A stretch of DNA of 64,000 nucleotides from JAKAWQ01 sp035509315 (GTDB lineage: Bacteria > Pseudomonadota > Alphaproteobacteria > Acetobacterales > Acetobacteraceae). Shown here piece after piece: positions 18,044 to 25,937 of the stretch. The position numbers and the translations under genes were made by a program. The stretch's first letter is position 1. Each line of letters opens with the position of its first letter. The stretch spans positions 1 through 64,000 of the forward strand of contig DATJLS010000019.1 in assembly GCA_035509315.1 (NCBI GenBank), in the 5' to 3' direction. The notes beneath the pieces were generated by a model that saw nothing but the letters and a program-made list of their open reading frames with translations, searched no databases and was not told the origin of the DNA.

Positions 18044-18858
18044 AGGCCACATGGCAAGAGCGCTCGCGCGGCTTCGCGCTCCTGATCGTCCTCTGGACGA
18101 TGGTCCTGCTCGCTCTTCTCGTCACCGAAATCACCTCCGCCGGACGGAGCGACGCCGAGCTTGCCACCAACCTCCGCGGCAGCGCGGTCGCACAGGCCGC
18201 AGCCGATGGCGCGGAGGCCATCGCCATCTTCCGCTATCTCGATCCTTCCGCCCTGCACTGGTCCGCGGACGGCATCCTCCATCGCCTGCGAATTGGGGAT
18301 GCCGAGGTTGCGGTCGCCATGACCGACGAGGACGGGCGGGTCAATCCGAACACCGCGTCCGCGTCCCTCCTGGTTGCACTTCTGCGTCGGATCGGTGTCG
18401 ATCCGGGCACGGCGGCACGTCTGGCGTCAGCGATGGTCGATTGGCGCTCATCGTCTGGGGTCGCGCCCTCGCCGTTCGCGGCCAAGATGCTGCCATACCG
18501 CGCGGCGGGAATGACCTGGGGACCACCAAGTGGGCCTTTCCGAAGCTCGGCAGAGATCGCGCTCTTGCTCGGCATGACGCCGACGCTGCTCGCGCGCCTG
18601 CGGCCGCACATTTCCGTCTTCACCGAGGGCGATGTCGATGCCGTCCTCGCGGATCCCGTCGTGCGTGCCGCCCTGGCGGATGCCAATGGCGGGATCGTGC
18701 CCCCATCCCTGGGCAGCAGCGGCGCCGCGCGCACGCTTCGGATCACGGCGCGGGCAATTGCGGATGACGGATCACGCTTCACACGCACGAGCGTAGTGAG
18801 CGTCAATGCGGCGAACGGTACGCTCGCCACTCTGGCATGGCGGCAAAACAGCCCGTGA
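18040..18858 (+). CDS. gspK: T2SS minor pseudopilin GspK
   Basis: 272 residues. The leader ends in SRG before FALLIVLWTMVLLALLVTEI; the position of Glu5 is occupied by a hydrophobic residue, as is usual for GspK. The large alpha domain includes MTDEDGRVNPNTAS, the helix-hairpin region of this family. It caps the pseudopilus tip. It starts in the gspD stop (ATGA) and ends 14 bases before the convergent gspG stop. Confidence 0.9.
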   Translation: MKATWQERSRGFALLIVLWTMVLLALLVTEITSAGRSDAELATNLRGSAVAQAAADGAEAIAIFRYLDPSALHWSADGILHRLRIGDAEVAVAMTDEDGRVNPNTASASLLVALLRRIGVDPGTAARLASAMVDWRSSSGVAPSPFAAKMLPYRAAGMTWGPPSGPFRSSAEIALLLGMTPTLLARLRPHISVFTEGDVDAVLADPVVRAALADANGGIVPPSLGSSGAARTLRITARAIADDGSRFTRTSVVSVNAANGTLATLAWRQNSP

Positions 18859-18872
18859 AGCCATGGCCAGCG

Positions 18873-19337
18873 CTATTCATTGCAGATCATGCCGGCCTGC
18901 CCCGGAGATCCCTGCACATTGTCCGGCCCATGCGAGCAGAGATCATAGGGAAGCCCCTGGCGAACCGACGGATTCTCATAGAGATACGGATGGTTCCAGG
19001 GATCGAACGGCAGCTTCCCGCCTTGAATATAAGGCCCATTCCAGGAATCGACGTCATTCGGTTTCTGCACCAGCGCCGCGAGGCCCTGGTCGGAAGTGGG
19101 ATAGCTGCCGACATCGAGCTTGTAGAGATCGAGCACCGAACCGAGCCGTGCGATCGACTGCTTGGTTACCGAAATCCGTGCGCCGCCGAGCTGGCGCAAC
19201 ACGGCGGGCGCCACGAGGCCGATCAGAAGACCGATGATGACGATGACGACGAGGATCTCGAGCAGCGTGAAGCCGTCCTCACCTCGCCTTCGGGCATTCA
19301 AACGTCGAACCGATCCTGTGCTCGCCGCGCTCCGCAT
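18873..19337 (-). CDS. gspG: T2SS major pseudopilin GspG
   Basis: 154 residues. The leader ends GEDG before FTLLEILVVIVIIGLLIGLV, with Glu5. The body matches GspG (LDLYKLDVGSYPTSDQGLAALV, WNGPYIQGGKLPFDPWNHPY), including the Pro-rich calcium-binding loop. The start at 19337 is supported by GGGAGA upstream; a longer frame to 19586 is rejected. It is unusual in standing alone and facing the gsp operon, so the most abundant subunit has its own promoter between it and the lytic transglycosylase gene. Confidence 0.95.
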   Translation of the reverse strand: MRSAASTGSVRRLNARRRGEDGFTLLEILVVIVIIGLLIGLVAPAVLRQLGGARISVTKQSIARLGSVLDLYKLDVGSYPTSDQGLAALVQKPNDVDSWNGPYIQGGKLPFDPWNHPYLYENPSVRQGLPYDLCSHGPDNVQGSPGQAGMICNE

Positions 19338-19450
19338 AGATATTGTCTCCCGCTTGCGTGCATCGAGGGTGTCTTCATGAGGAAGGATTTCGCGATTTAT
19401 AGCGCGATGCCGCGCGAAGGAAACCACTGCCGCAAGCGGGCGGAAATGCG

Positions 19451-19894
19451 ATGGCTGGCGAAGCCTTCCTTCCCCTGAGCACGGCCATGTCAATCCCGTT
19501 CCTTCGCTGCATGGCACTCGTCGCAAGCTTCTACGGCCTTCCTCCGCGCGCTCTGCCGGCCATCCAGGCCGTGGAAGGCGGCGCACCTGGGATCGTGCAC
19601 GTCAATGCCAACGGCACGGATGATCTCGGTGTCATGCAAGTGAACACGTTATGGATCGAACCCCTGGCGCGCATCACTCACCTGACGCCACAGGCCGTGC
19701 AGGCCAGGCTCGTTGCCGATGCATGCTTCAATATCGCAGCCGCGGGCGCGATATTGCGGGCCTATCTCGGCCAGACGCACGATCTCATGACGGCGATCGG
19801 TGATTACCACTCGCATACGCCGCTCCTCAATCAGCAATATCAGCGGGAGGTCTTGGCCGCTGCACGACGGCTCTTCGTCATGACGAGGCGCTGA
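19451..19894 (+). CDS. Small lytic transglycosylase-like protein (SLT domain)
   Basis: 147 residues containing a short goose-type lysozyme/SLT fold: AIQAVEGG carries the catalytic Glu, then DDLGVMQVN and the later Tyr/His region (AIGDYHSHTP). Such enzymes open peptidoglycan locally for envelope-spanning machines. It is divergent from gspG, 113 bases away, so it might assist T2SS assembly; this link is inference. No clear signal peptide is visible. The start may be 19451 (GCGGA upstream) or 19487 (MSIPFLRC), the latter giving a hydrophobic N-terminus. Confidence 0.72.
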   Translation: MAGEAFLPLSTAMSIPFLRCMALVASFYGLPPRALPAIQAVEGGAPGIVHVNANGTDDLGVMQVNTLWIEPLARITHLTPQAVQARLVADACFNIAAAGAILRAYLGQTHDLMTAIGDYHSHTPLLNQQYQREVLAAARRLFVMTRR

Positions 19895-19901
19895 GCTGCT
19901 T

Positions 19902-20002
19902 AGAGCGGGATGCGTTCGCTCCCGCTTCCCCGTCCCGCTCTCGATCATTGTCTTCTCGCGTGATTCAGACTTGCGGTGTTCCACCTCCGGTCATCACGCT
20001 TT
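19902..20002 (+). repeat. Two-hairpin intergenic repeat, copy 1
   Basis: A 101-base unit made of two inverted repeats: AGAGCGGGA...TCCCGCTCT (19902-19910 and 19933-19941) and GCGTGAT...ATCACGC (19958-19964 and 19993-19999). It is followed at once by a nearly identical second copy, and relatives occur at 30.3 and 39.3 kb. It lies between the convergent lytic transglycosylase gene and smpB, where the hairpins could stop transcription from both sides. It has no coding capacity. Confidence 0.9.
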
Positions 20003-20103
20003 CGAGCGGGATGCGTTCGCTCCCGCTTCCCCATCCCGCTCTCGATCATTGTCTTCTCGCGTGATTCAGACCTGCGGTGTTCCACCTCCGGTCATCACGC
20101 TCA
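20003..20103 (+). repeat. Two-hairpin intergenic repeat, copy 2
   Basis: Tandem copy of the preceding 101-base unit with only a few differences. Its right end runs into the smpB stop codon (TCA at 20101-20103 on this strand). Such direct tandem copies are typical of mobile intergenic palindromes such as REP/BIME elements. Confidence 0.9.
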
Positions 20104-20586
20104 GCCCTTCGCACGCATCAACCGGGCCTTGTCGCGCCGCCAGTCACGCTCGGCGATCGCCGCGCGCTTGTCCGCCTTCTTCCGCCCCTCGGCCAGTGCC
20201 AACAGCACTTTCGCACGCCCGCGCGCATTGAAGTGAATGTCGAGTGGCACAAGACTCGCGCCCTCGCGGTTGATGGCGCCCAGCAATCGCGCGATCTCCT
20301 GACGTTTCATCAGGAGCTTGCGCGGGGCGCGCGGCTCGAAGCGGGAGAGCACGCCTCCCTGATATTCCGGGATATAGGCGTTGAACAGCCAGAGCTCACC
20401 GCCGCGCTCCCCGGCCCAGGCTTCGCCGAGCGTCGCCCGGCCGAGCCGGAGTGACTTGACCTCGGGCCCCTTGAGGACAAGGCCGGCCTCGTACGTGTCG
20501 CGGAGCGTGTAGTCGAACCGCGCCTTGCGGTTCTGCGCCACCACGCCGTGCGCGATCAGGCCCGACCGCCGCTTCGCTTCCGCCAC
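20101..20586 (-). CDS. smpB: SsrA-binding protein SmpB
   Basis: 161 residues, the normal length. It binds tmRNA and brings it to stalled ribosomes for trans-translation. The conserved core is plain: VVAQNRKARFDYTL, YEAGLVLKGPEVKSLR, ELWLFNAYIPEY and the basic tail KADKRAAIAERDWRRDKARLMR. The start is GTG. It follows dapA by 7 bases, a dapA-smpB pair common in alphaproteobacteria. Confidence 0.96.
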   Translation of the reverse strand: MAEAKRRSGLIAHGVVAQNRKARFDYTLRDTYEAGLVLKGPEVKSLRLGRATLGEAWAGERGGELWLFNAYIPEYQGGVLSRFEPRAPRKLLMKRQEIARLLGAINREGASLVPLDIHFNARGRAKVLLALAEGRKKADKRAAIAERDWRRDKARLMRAKG

Positions 20587-20593
20587 ATCCGAC

Positions 20594-21472
20594 TCAATTG
20601 AGCAGCCCGACCTCGGTCATCGCCGCCTGCACCCGAGTGCGCGTCGCCTCGGCAAGCGGGGCCAGGGGCAGACGGCAGAACGCGCTCGATCGGCCGAGCA
20701 GGCTCGCCGCATATTTCACCGGGCCGGGACTGGTTTCCGCGAAGAGCGCGTCATGCAGCGGCAAGAGCCGATCCTGCAGGCTGATCGCATCCGCGACACG
20801 GCCCTGCTGCCAGGCGTTCTGCATCTCGCTGCAAAGGCGAGGGGCTACATTGGCGGTCACGCTGATGCATCCATCGCCACCGGCCGCGAGAAAAGCGACA
20901 GCGGTGTGGTCCTCGCCCGAGAGCTGGCAGAAATCAGGCCCACAGGCGCGGCGCGTATGCAGCGGGCGGGCCAGATTGGCGGTCGCGTCCTTGACGCCGA
21001 CGATGTTCGGGTGCCGGGCCAGCCGCGCCATGGTCTCCACACTCATATCGACCACAGAACGGCTGGGAATGTTGTAGATGATGATCGGCAAGTCCACCGC
21101 GTCGGCAATCGCCATGAAATGAAGATGGAGGCCCTCCTGCGTCGGCTTGTTGTAGTAGGGCGTGACCACCAGCGCCGCATCCGCGCCAGCCTCCTTGGCG
21201 TGGCGCGTAAGGTCGATCGCTTCCTCGGTGCTGTTGGACCCGGTGCCGGCGATCACCGGCACGCGTCCTTTGGCGACCCCGATGGCGATGGCGACAGCCC
21301 GCTTGTGCTCGGCATGACTCAGTGTCGGCGATTCCCCTGTCGTTCCGACCGGTACAACGGCATGGCTTCCTTCCTGGATCTGCCAGTCAACGAACGCCTC
21401 ATAAGCCTTTTCATCCATCGCGCCGTCGGCACGCATGGGCGTGATCAATGCGACGAGCGAACCCTTGAACAT
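20594..21472 (-). CDS. dapA: 4-hydroxy-tetrahydrodipicolinate synthase
   Basis: 292 residues, the standard size. It condenses pyruvate and aspartate semialdehyde in lysine and meso-diaminopimelate synthesis. Schiff-base Lys is in IVGVKDATAN, the catalytic Tyr in IIIYNIPSRS, and the pyruvate-binding loop is VPVGTTGESPTL. The start (MFKGSLVALITPM) matches the family exactly; the much longer open frame upstream is antisense to the lytic transglycosylase gene and not real. The divergent neighbour starts 87 bases away. Confidence 0.97.
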   Translation of the reverse strand: MFKGSLVALITPMRADGAMDEKAYEAFVDWQIQEGSHAVVPVGTTGESPTLSHAEHKRAVAIAIGVAKGRVPVIAGTGSNSTEEAIDLTRHAKEAGADAALVVTPYYNKPTQEGLHLHFMAIADAVDLPIIIYNIPSRSVVDMSVETMARLARHPNIVGVKDATANLARPLHTRRACGPDFCQLSGEDHTAVAFLAAGGDGCISVTANVAPRLCSEMQNAWQQGRVADAISLQDRLLPLHDALFAETSPGPVKYAASLLGRSSAFCRLPLAPLAEATRTRVQAAMTEVGLLN

Positions 21473-21559
21473 GGCGCTCCCCGTGGTCCTTGGGTCAAAG
21501 GGGGCGGGAAACCTAGGCGTCCGGGGGATACGCTGCAAGGCGGTCGTAAGGTAGCATCC

Positions 21560-23524
21560 ATGCCGATGCGCCTTTGCCGTCTCCTGCTGCTTGCAATCCT
21601 TTCGCTGCTGCCCGCCTTCCCGGCTACGGCGCAGAACCCGATGCCGTTCGTGCAGGCAAACGAATGGGACCAGGCCGCGGCAGCGGCGGCCCAGTATCCC
21701 GACCCCGTGGCCGGCAAGCTCGTCACCTTCTACCGGCTGCTCGATCCCGGCGGCGGCTCCGCAGCCAAGATCGCCGCATTCCTCCAGAACGATCCAGACT
21801 GGCCCTTCCAGGACCTGCTGCGCCAGCAGCTCGAATCTGCGCTCGTGACGGAGCCCGATGATGGAACCGTGCGCCAGCTCTGCACGCAATATCCCCCAGG
21901 CTTGGCGGAGACGCTGCTGCGCTGCGCGGCGGCGGAACAGGCAGGTGGCGACGGCGCGGCAGCCGCACGGGATGCGCGTCAGGCCTGGATCACGGGCGAT
22001 TTCTCCGCGGCGAAGGAAGTGCAGATAGTCGGGCAGTGGGGGGACGTTCTCACCCAGGCCGATCAATGGCAGCGCTTCTCGCACCTTACCTTTGCCGATT
22101 CGGCGAGCGATCCGGCCGCCGCAGGCCGACAGTTGCAGCGGCTCTCCCCCGACCAGCAGGCGGCTGGCGCGGCGTGGCTCGGGCTCCTCAGCGGCCGGGA
22201 CAACGCCTGGGGCGCCTATGCCGCTCTCCCCGCATCCTTCCGGCGGGATCCGGGCCTCTTTCTCGCCGCAGCAAGTTGGCTCGAGCAGCAGAACGATCTC
22301 GATCAGGCGCTGACGCTCTGGAATGACGATGGGGCGGCCGCCCAGCACGAAGCGACCCCGGCCGAACGCTCGGCTTTCTGGACTCAGCGCAGTATACTCG
22401 CCCGGGACGTGCTGCGCGAGAACGAGGCGAAGGCCGCCTATGCGCTCGAGACCGTCTCGCTGCCGATCGACAAGACGGACGCGCTCGACCGCGATTTTCT
22501 CGCCGGTTTCATCGCCCTTGAATTCCTGCACGAGCCGGCTGAGGCAGCCCAGTATTTTCAGACACTCGCGGGCCTCTCGAAGGCGGCGATCACGCAGGGC
22601 CGAGCCCATTACTGGCTGGGCCGGGCCGCGGCCGCCGCGGGCAACCAGGCCCTTGCGCGGCAGCAATACGAGGACTCAGCCACCTGGCCGACGACCTATT
22701 ACGGGCAGCTCGCCGCGCTCGCCCTGGGCGAGAGCTCCACCGACCTTGCCGCCCGCATCCGGGCGCTCGCGGATCCAGGCTGGACGCCCGAGCAGGCGCT
22801 CGCCTTCGCGAGTGGCGAGGTCGCCCGCGCCGCTGGCTTTCTGGTGGCCTGGGGAGAGCCGCGCCGTGCACGCGCCTTCGTTCTCAAGCTGGTGGACCTC
22901 GCCCCCGACCCGGCCGGCCGATCGCTCGCTGCCCATCTAGCGCTCGGTTTCGGCCTGCCCGACCAAGCGGTTGCCGCCGGGCGCGTGGCCGGAATTTATG
23001 GCGAAATGCTGCCGGGCGCCGGTTGGCCGATTCCTTACCAGCCGCCGGACGGCCCGGTCGACCCGGCGGTCACGCTCGGCGTGATCCGCCAGGAGAGCAG
23101 CTTCGATATCGGCGCCGCGAGCCCGAGTGGCGCGCTTGGCCTGATGCAGCTGATGCCGGACACGGCGGAGCGGGTGGCGCGAAGCCTCGGCGAACGCGTC
23201 TCGCTCGCGGCGCTGGCCGCCGACCCGGTCCAGAACATGACTCTCGGAAATGCCTATCTTCTGCGGCTGCTCAACCAGTTCGACGATTGCCTGCCGCTCG
23301 CCCTCGCCGCCTACAATGCAGGGCCCGATCAGGTGGGCACATGGCTTGCCGAAAATGGTGATCCGCGCGTGAGCGGGATTGGTATGATCGACTGGATCGA
23401 ACTCATTTCCTGGAGCGAAACACGCGATTACGTGCAACGTGTCATCGAGAGCGTTGAAATCTACCAGGCCAAGCTCGACGAAAATCGTCCCGAGCCGCTC
23501 GCGCCGTACCTGCACGGGCCGTAG
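21560..23524 (+). CDS. Soluble lytic murein transglycosylase
   Basis: 654 residues with a signal peptide (about 1-23, ending ATAQ). A long alpha-helical superhelix (about 30-470) carries TPR-like pairs, then the C-terminal SLT domain with the catalytic Glu in VIRQESSFD, plus SPSGALGLMQLMPDTA and AYNAGPDQV. It cleaves peptidoglycan to 1,6-anhydro-muropeptides in the periplasm. ATG 21560 is chosen because the signal peptide starts there; the frame remains open upstream but is antisense to dapA. Confidence 0.94.
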   Translation: MPMRLCRLLLLAILSLLPAFPATAQNPMPFVQANEWDQAAAAAAQYPDPVAGKLVTFYRLLDPGGGSAAKIAAFLQNDPDWPFQDLLRQQLESALVTEPDDGTVRQLCTQYPPGLAETLLRCAAAEQAGGDGAAAARDARQAWITGDFSAAKEVQIVGQWGDVLTQADQWQRFSHLTFADSASDPAAAGRQLQRLSPDQQAAGAAWLGLLSGRDNAWGAYAALPASFRRDPGLFLAAASWLEQQNDLDQALTLWNDDGAAAQHEATPAERSAFWTQRSILARDVLRENEAKAAYALETVSLPIDKTDALDRDFLAGFIALEFLHEPAEAAQYFQTLAGLSKAAITQGRAHYWLGRAAAAAGNQALARQQYEDSATWPTTYYGQLAALALGESSTDLAARIRALADPGWTPEQALAFASGEVARAAGFLVAWGEPRRARAFVLKLVDLAPDPAGRSLAAHLALGFGLPDQAVAAGRVAGIYGEMLPGAGWPIPYQPPDGPVDPAVTLGVIRQESSFDIGAASPSGALGLMQLMPDTAERVARSLGERVSLAALAADPVQNMTLGNAYLLRLLNQFDDCLPLALAAYNAGPDQVGTWLAENGDPRVSGIGMIDWIELISWSETRDYVQRVIESVEIYQAKLDENRPEPLAPYLHGP

Positions 23525-23552
23525 GTGGACCGCCCCCCTCCCTCCACGCTTC

Positions 23553-25076
23553 TCACATCGTGGCGCCAATGACCCAAGGCGCGAATTCGGAGCTGCCGAA
23601 ATCGTAGGTTTCGCTCTTGGTCCGCTCGCCCGAAGCCACGCGACGGATGAGATCGAAGATGCGCTGGCCACATTCCTCCACCGATTCATCGCCATCGACG
23701 ATCGTGCCGCAGTTCACGTCCATGTCGTCGGACATACGCTGGTACATCGGCGTGTTCGTCGCGAGCTTGATCGAAGGCGCGGGCTTGCAGCCGAAAACGC
23801 TGCCACGGCCAGTCGTGAAGCAGACGAGATTGGCGCCGCCGGCGACCTGGCCGGTCGCGGCAACCGGATCGTAGCCGGGGGTGTCCATGAAGACGAAGCC
23901 GCGCGCGCTCGGTGGCTCCGCATAACGCACGACATCGGTGAGATTCGTGCTGCCGGCCTTGGCCATCGCGCCCAAGGATTTCTCGAGGATGGTGGTGAGG
24001 CCTCCCGCCTTGTTGCCGGGCGAGGGGTTGGCGTTCATTTCTGCCCCCTCGCGGCGTGTGTAATCTTCCCACCAGCGCATCAGCGCCACGAGCTTCTCGC
24101 CAACCTCGCGGCTCACCGCGCGGCGGGTAAGCAGATGCTCGGCGCCGTACGTCTCGGGCGTTTCGGAAAGGATCACGGTGCCGCCATTGCGCACAACGAG
24201 ATCGCTCGCCGCGCCAAGAGCCGGGTTGGCGGAGATGCCGGAATACCCATCCGAGCCGCCGCACTGCAGGGCGATGGTGAGCTCGGAGAGCGGCACTGTC
24301 TCGCGTGTTACGCTGTTCGCTTCGGCCAGCACCTCGCGAACGAAGCTGATGCCGCTTTCCACCGTTTTTCGGGTGCCGCCCATCGACTGGATGTCCATCG
24401 AGCGCAACCGCCCGGCGAGGCGCTGCTCCTCCATCATTGGGCCGATCTGATTGACCTCGCACCCCAGCCCGAGCGCGATGACATGGGAGAAGTTCGGATG
24501 GCGTGCATAGCCGGCAAGCGTGCGGCGCAGGAGCTTCAACGGCTCGCCCATGGTCATGCCGCAGCCGGTCTTGTGGGTGAGGGCCACCACCCCGTCAACG
24601 TTCGGGTATTCGGCGAGCGGATCGGCATTCGAGAAGGGGCTGCGGCGGAAGACGTCGGCAATCAGGTCGGCAACGTGCGCGCTGCAATTCACGCTCGTCA
24701 GGATGCCGATATAATTGCGCGTCGCCACTTTCCCGCCGCGTCGGCGGATTCCTTCGAAGGTTGCCGGCGGCTCGATCATCGCGGTCGGCATCGCATCGAC
24801 ACCGTAGGCGTAATCCTTTGCGAAATCGCCCATTCCGCAATTCTGCACATGCACATGCCGGCCGGACTCGATCGGCACGGTCGCGAATCCGATCACCTGG
24901 CCGTAGCGCCGGATCGGCTCACCCACCGCGTGCGGCCGGACAGTGACTTTGTGTCCAGCCGGAATGCGGTCCTGCGCGATGACACCCGGCGCGACGGACG
25001 TCCCGGGCAGCAATGTCGCGCGGGCGATCACCACCCCGTCATCGGGGTGGAGGCGGATCACGGGGGGAGGTGACAT
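23553..25076 (-). CDS. UxaA/GarD-family sugar-acid dehydratase (galactarate or altronate)
   Basis: 507 residues, with an N-terminal SAF-like domain (IRLHPDDGVVIARATLLPGT, about 1-90) and the UxaA catalytic part (GILTSVNCSAHVADLIAD, LGLGCEVNQI, LQCGGSDGYSGISANPALG, NPSPGNKAGGLTTILEKSLG, MDVNCGTIVDGDESVEE). Members dehydrate altronate or galactarate. The segment near MDVNCGTI and the domain fusion look closer to GarD, and the upstream aldolase suits cleavage of the resulting keto-deoxy sugar acid. The start is supported by GGAG, 16 bases after the aldolase stop. Confidence 0.85.
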   Translation of the reverse strand: MSPPPVIRLHPDDGVVIARATLLPGTSVAPGVIAQDRIPAGHKVTVRPHAVGEPIRRYGQVIGFATVPIESGRHVHVQNCGMGDFAKDYAYGVDAMPTAMIEPPATFEGIRRRGGKVATRNYIGILTSVNCSAHVADLIADVFRRSPFSNADPLAEYPNVDGVVALTHKTGCGMTMGEPLKLLRRTLAGYARHPNFSHVIALGLGCEVNQIGPMMEEQRLAGRLRSMDIQSMGGTRKTVESGISFVREVLAEANSVTRETVPLSELTIALQCGGSDGYSGISANPALGAASDLVVRNGGTVILSETPETYGAEHLLTRRAVSREVGEKLVALMRWWEDYTRREGAEMNANPSPGNKAGGLTTILEKSLGAMAKAGSTNLTDVVRYAEPPSARGFVFMDTPGYDPVAATGQVAGGANLVCFTTGRGSVFGCKPAPSIKLATNTPMYQRMSDDMDVNCGTIVDGDESVEECGQRIFDLIRRVASGERTKSETYDFGSSEFAPWVIGATM

Positions 25077-25092
25077 TAAGCGAACTCCAGAG

Positions 25093-25869
25093 TCAGGCCT
25101 TGCCTCCGGCAGCCTGGCGGACGGCAGCGACCGCGGCTTGCGCGGCACGAAACATCAGCCCGCTGTCATTGGCGATGGTGACGAAGCGAAAGCCCATGCC
25201 GACCATGCGCGCGGCATAGGCTGGGGTTGCATTGTGCACGCCGGCCACAATGCCGCGCTTGCCGGTCACGCTGACCAGCCGCTCGTAGATCTTGAGAATC
25301 TCCGGCTCTTCGCGGTCGAGCTTGGGTTCGAGCCCAAGCGAGAAACCGAGATCGCTCGGGCCGATATAGATGCCGTTGATTCCGGGGACGTCGAGGATCG
25401 ATTCGATATTGTCCAGCGCTTCCTGCGTCTCGATCATCGGGATGCAGAGAACCTCGGAATTGGCGGTCTTCACGTACTCGCCGCCCTCGCCATAGATGCC
25501 GGCGCGGATCGCCCCGTTGCTACGTGTTCCCATCGGTGGATATCGGCAGGCGGAGACGAAGGCCTCGGCCTGGGCGCGCGTGCTGATCATAGGGCAGATC
25601 ACGCCCATCGCGCCGCCATCGAGTACCTTGCCGATGATGCCGGGCTCATTCCACGGCACGCGCACGAGCGGCGTGATCGGACGGCTCTGGAATCCCTGAA
25701 AACAAGCCACCATCGAATGATAGTCCTGAACGCCGTGCTGGATATCGACGGTCAGGCTGTCCCAGCCGGCCTGGGACATCACTTCGGCGGCGAAACCGGA
25801 GGGGATGGCAAGCCAGCCATTGATCACCGCCTTGCCTTCCGCCCAGAGCTGCTTCACCCGGTTCGCCAT
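25093..25869 (-). CDS. HpcH/HpaI-family class II aldolase (keto-deoxy-aldarate type)
   Basis: 258 residues. A TIM-barrel metal-dependent pyruvate aldolase: the catalytic His/Asp lies in TVDIQHGVQDY, the metal-binding acidic residues in MIETQEALDNIESI and IYIGPSDLGFSLG. Relatives are GarL (5-keto-4-deoxy-D-glucarate aldolase) and HpaI. Co-directional with the sugar-acid dehydratase 16 bases downstream, the two enzymes would turn galactarate-like acids into pyruvate and tartronate semialdehyde. The substrate is inferred from the pairing. No regulator or transporter gene lies beside them. Confidence 0.87.
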   Translation of the reverse strand: MANRVKQLWAEGKAVINGWLAIPSGFAAEVMSQAGWDSLTVDIQHGVQDYHSMVACFQGFQSRPITPLVRVPWNEPGIIGKVLDGGAMGVICPMISTRAQAEAFVSACRYPPMGTRSNGAIRAGIYGEGGEYVKTANSEVLCIPMIETQEALDNIESILDVPGINGIYIGPSDLGFSLGLEPKLDREEPEILKIYERLVSVTGKRGIVAGVHNATPAYAARMVGMGFRFVTIANDSGLMFRAAQAAVAAVRQAAGGKA

Positions 25870-25937
25870 CCTGTTCCTCTCCTTGCACAGTCGCCGGCAC
25901 GCTAGGCCGGGGCTTCCAAGGGGTCAACGCGCGCCGA

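Noticed and set aside
20525..21559. N-terminal extension of the lytic transglycosylase by about 345 codons
   Set aside because: That part is antisense to dapA and the signal peptide starts at 21560.
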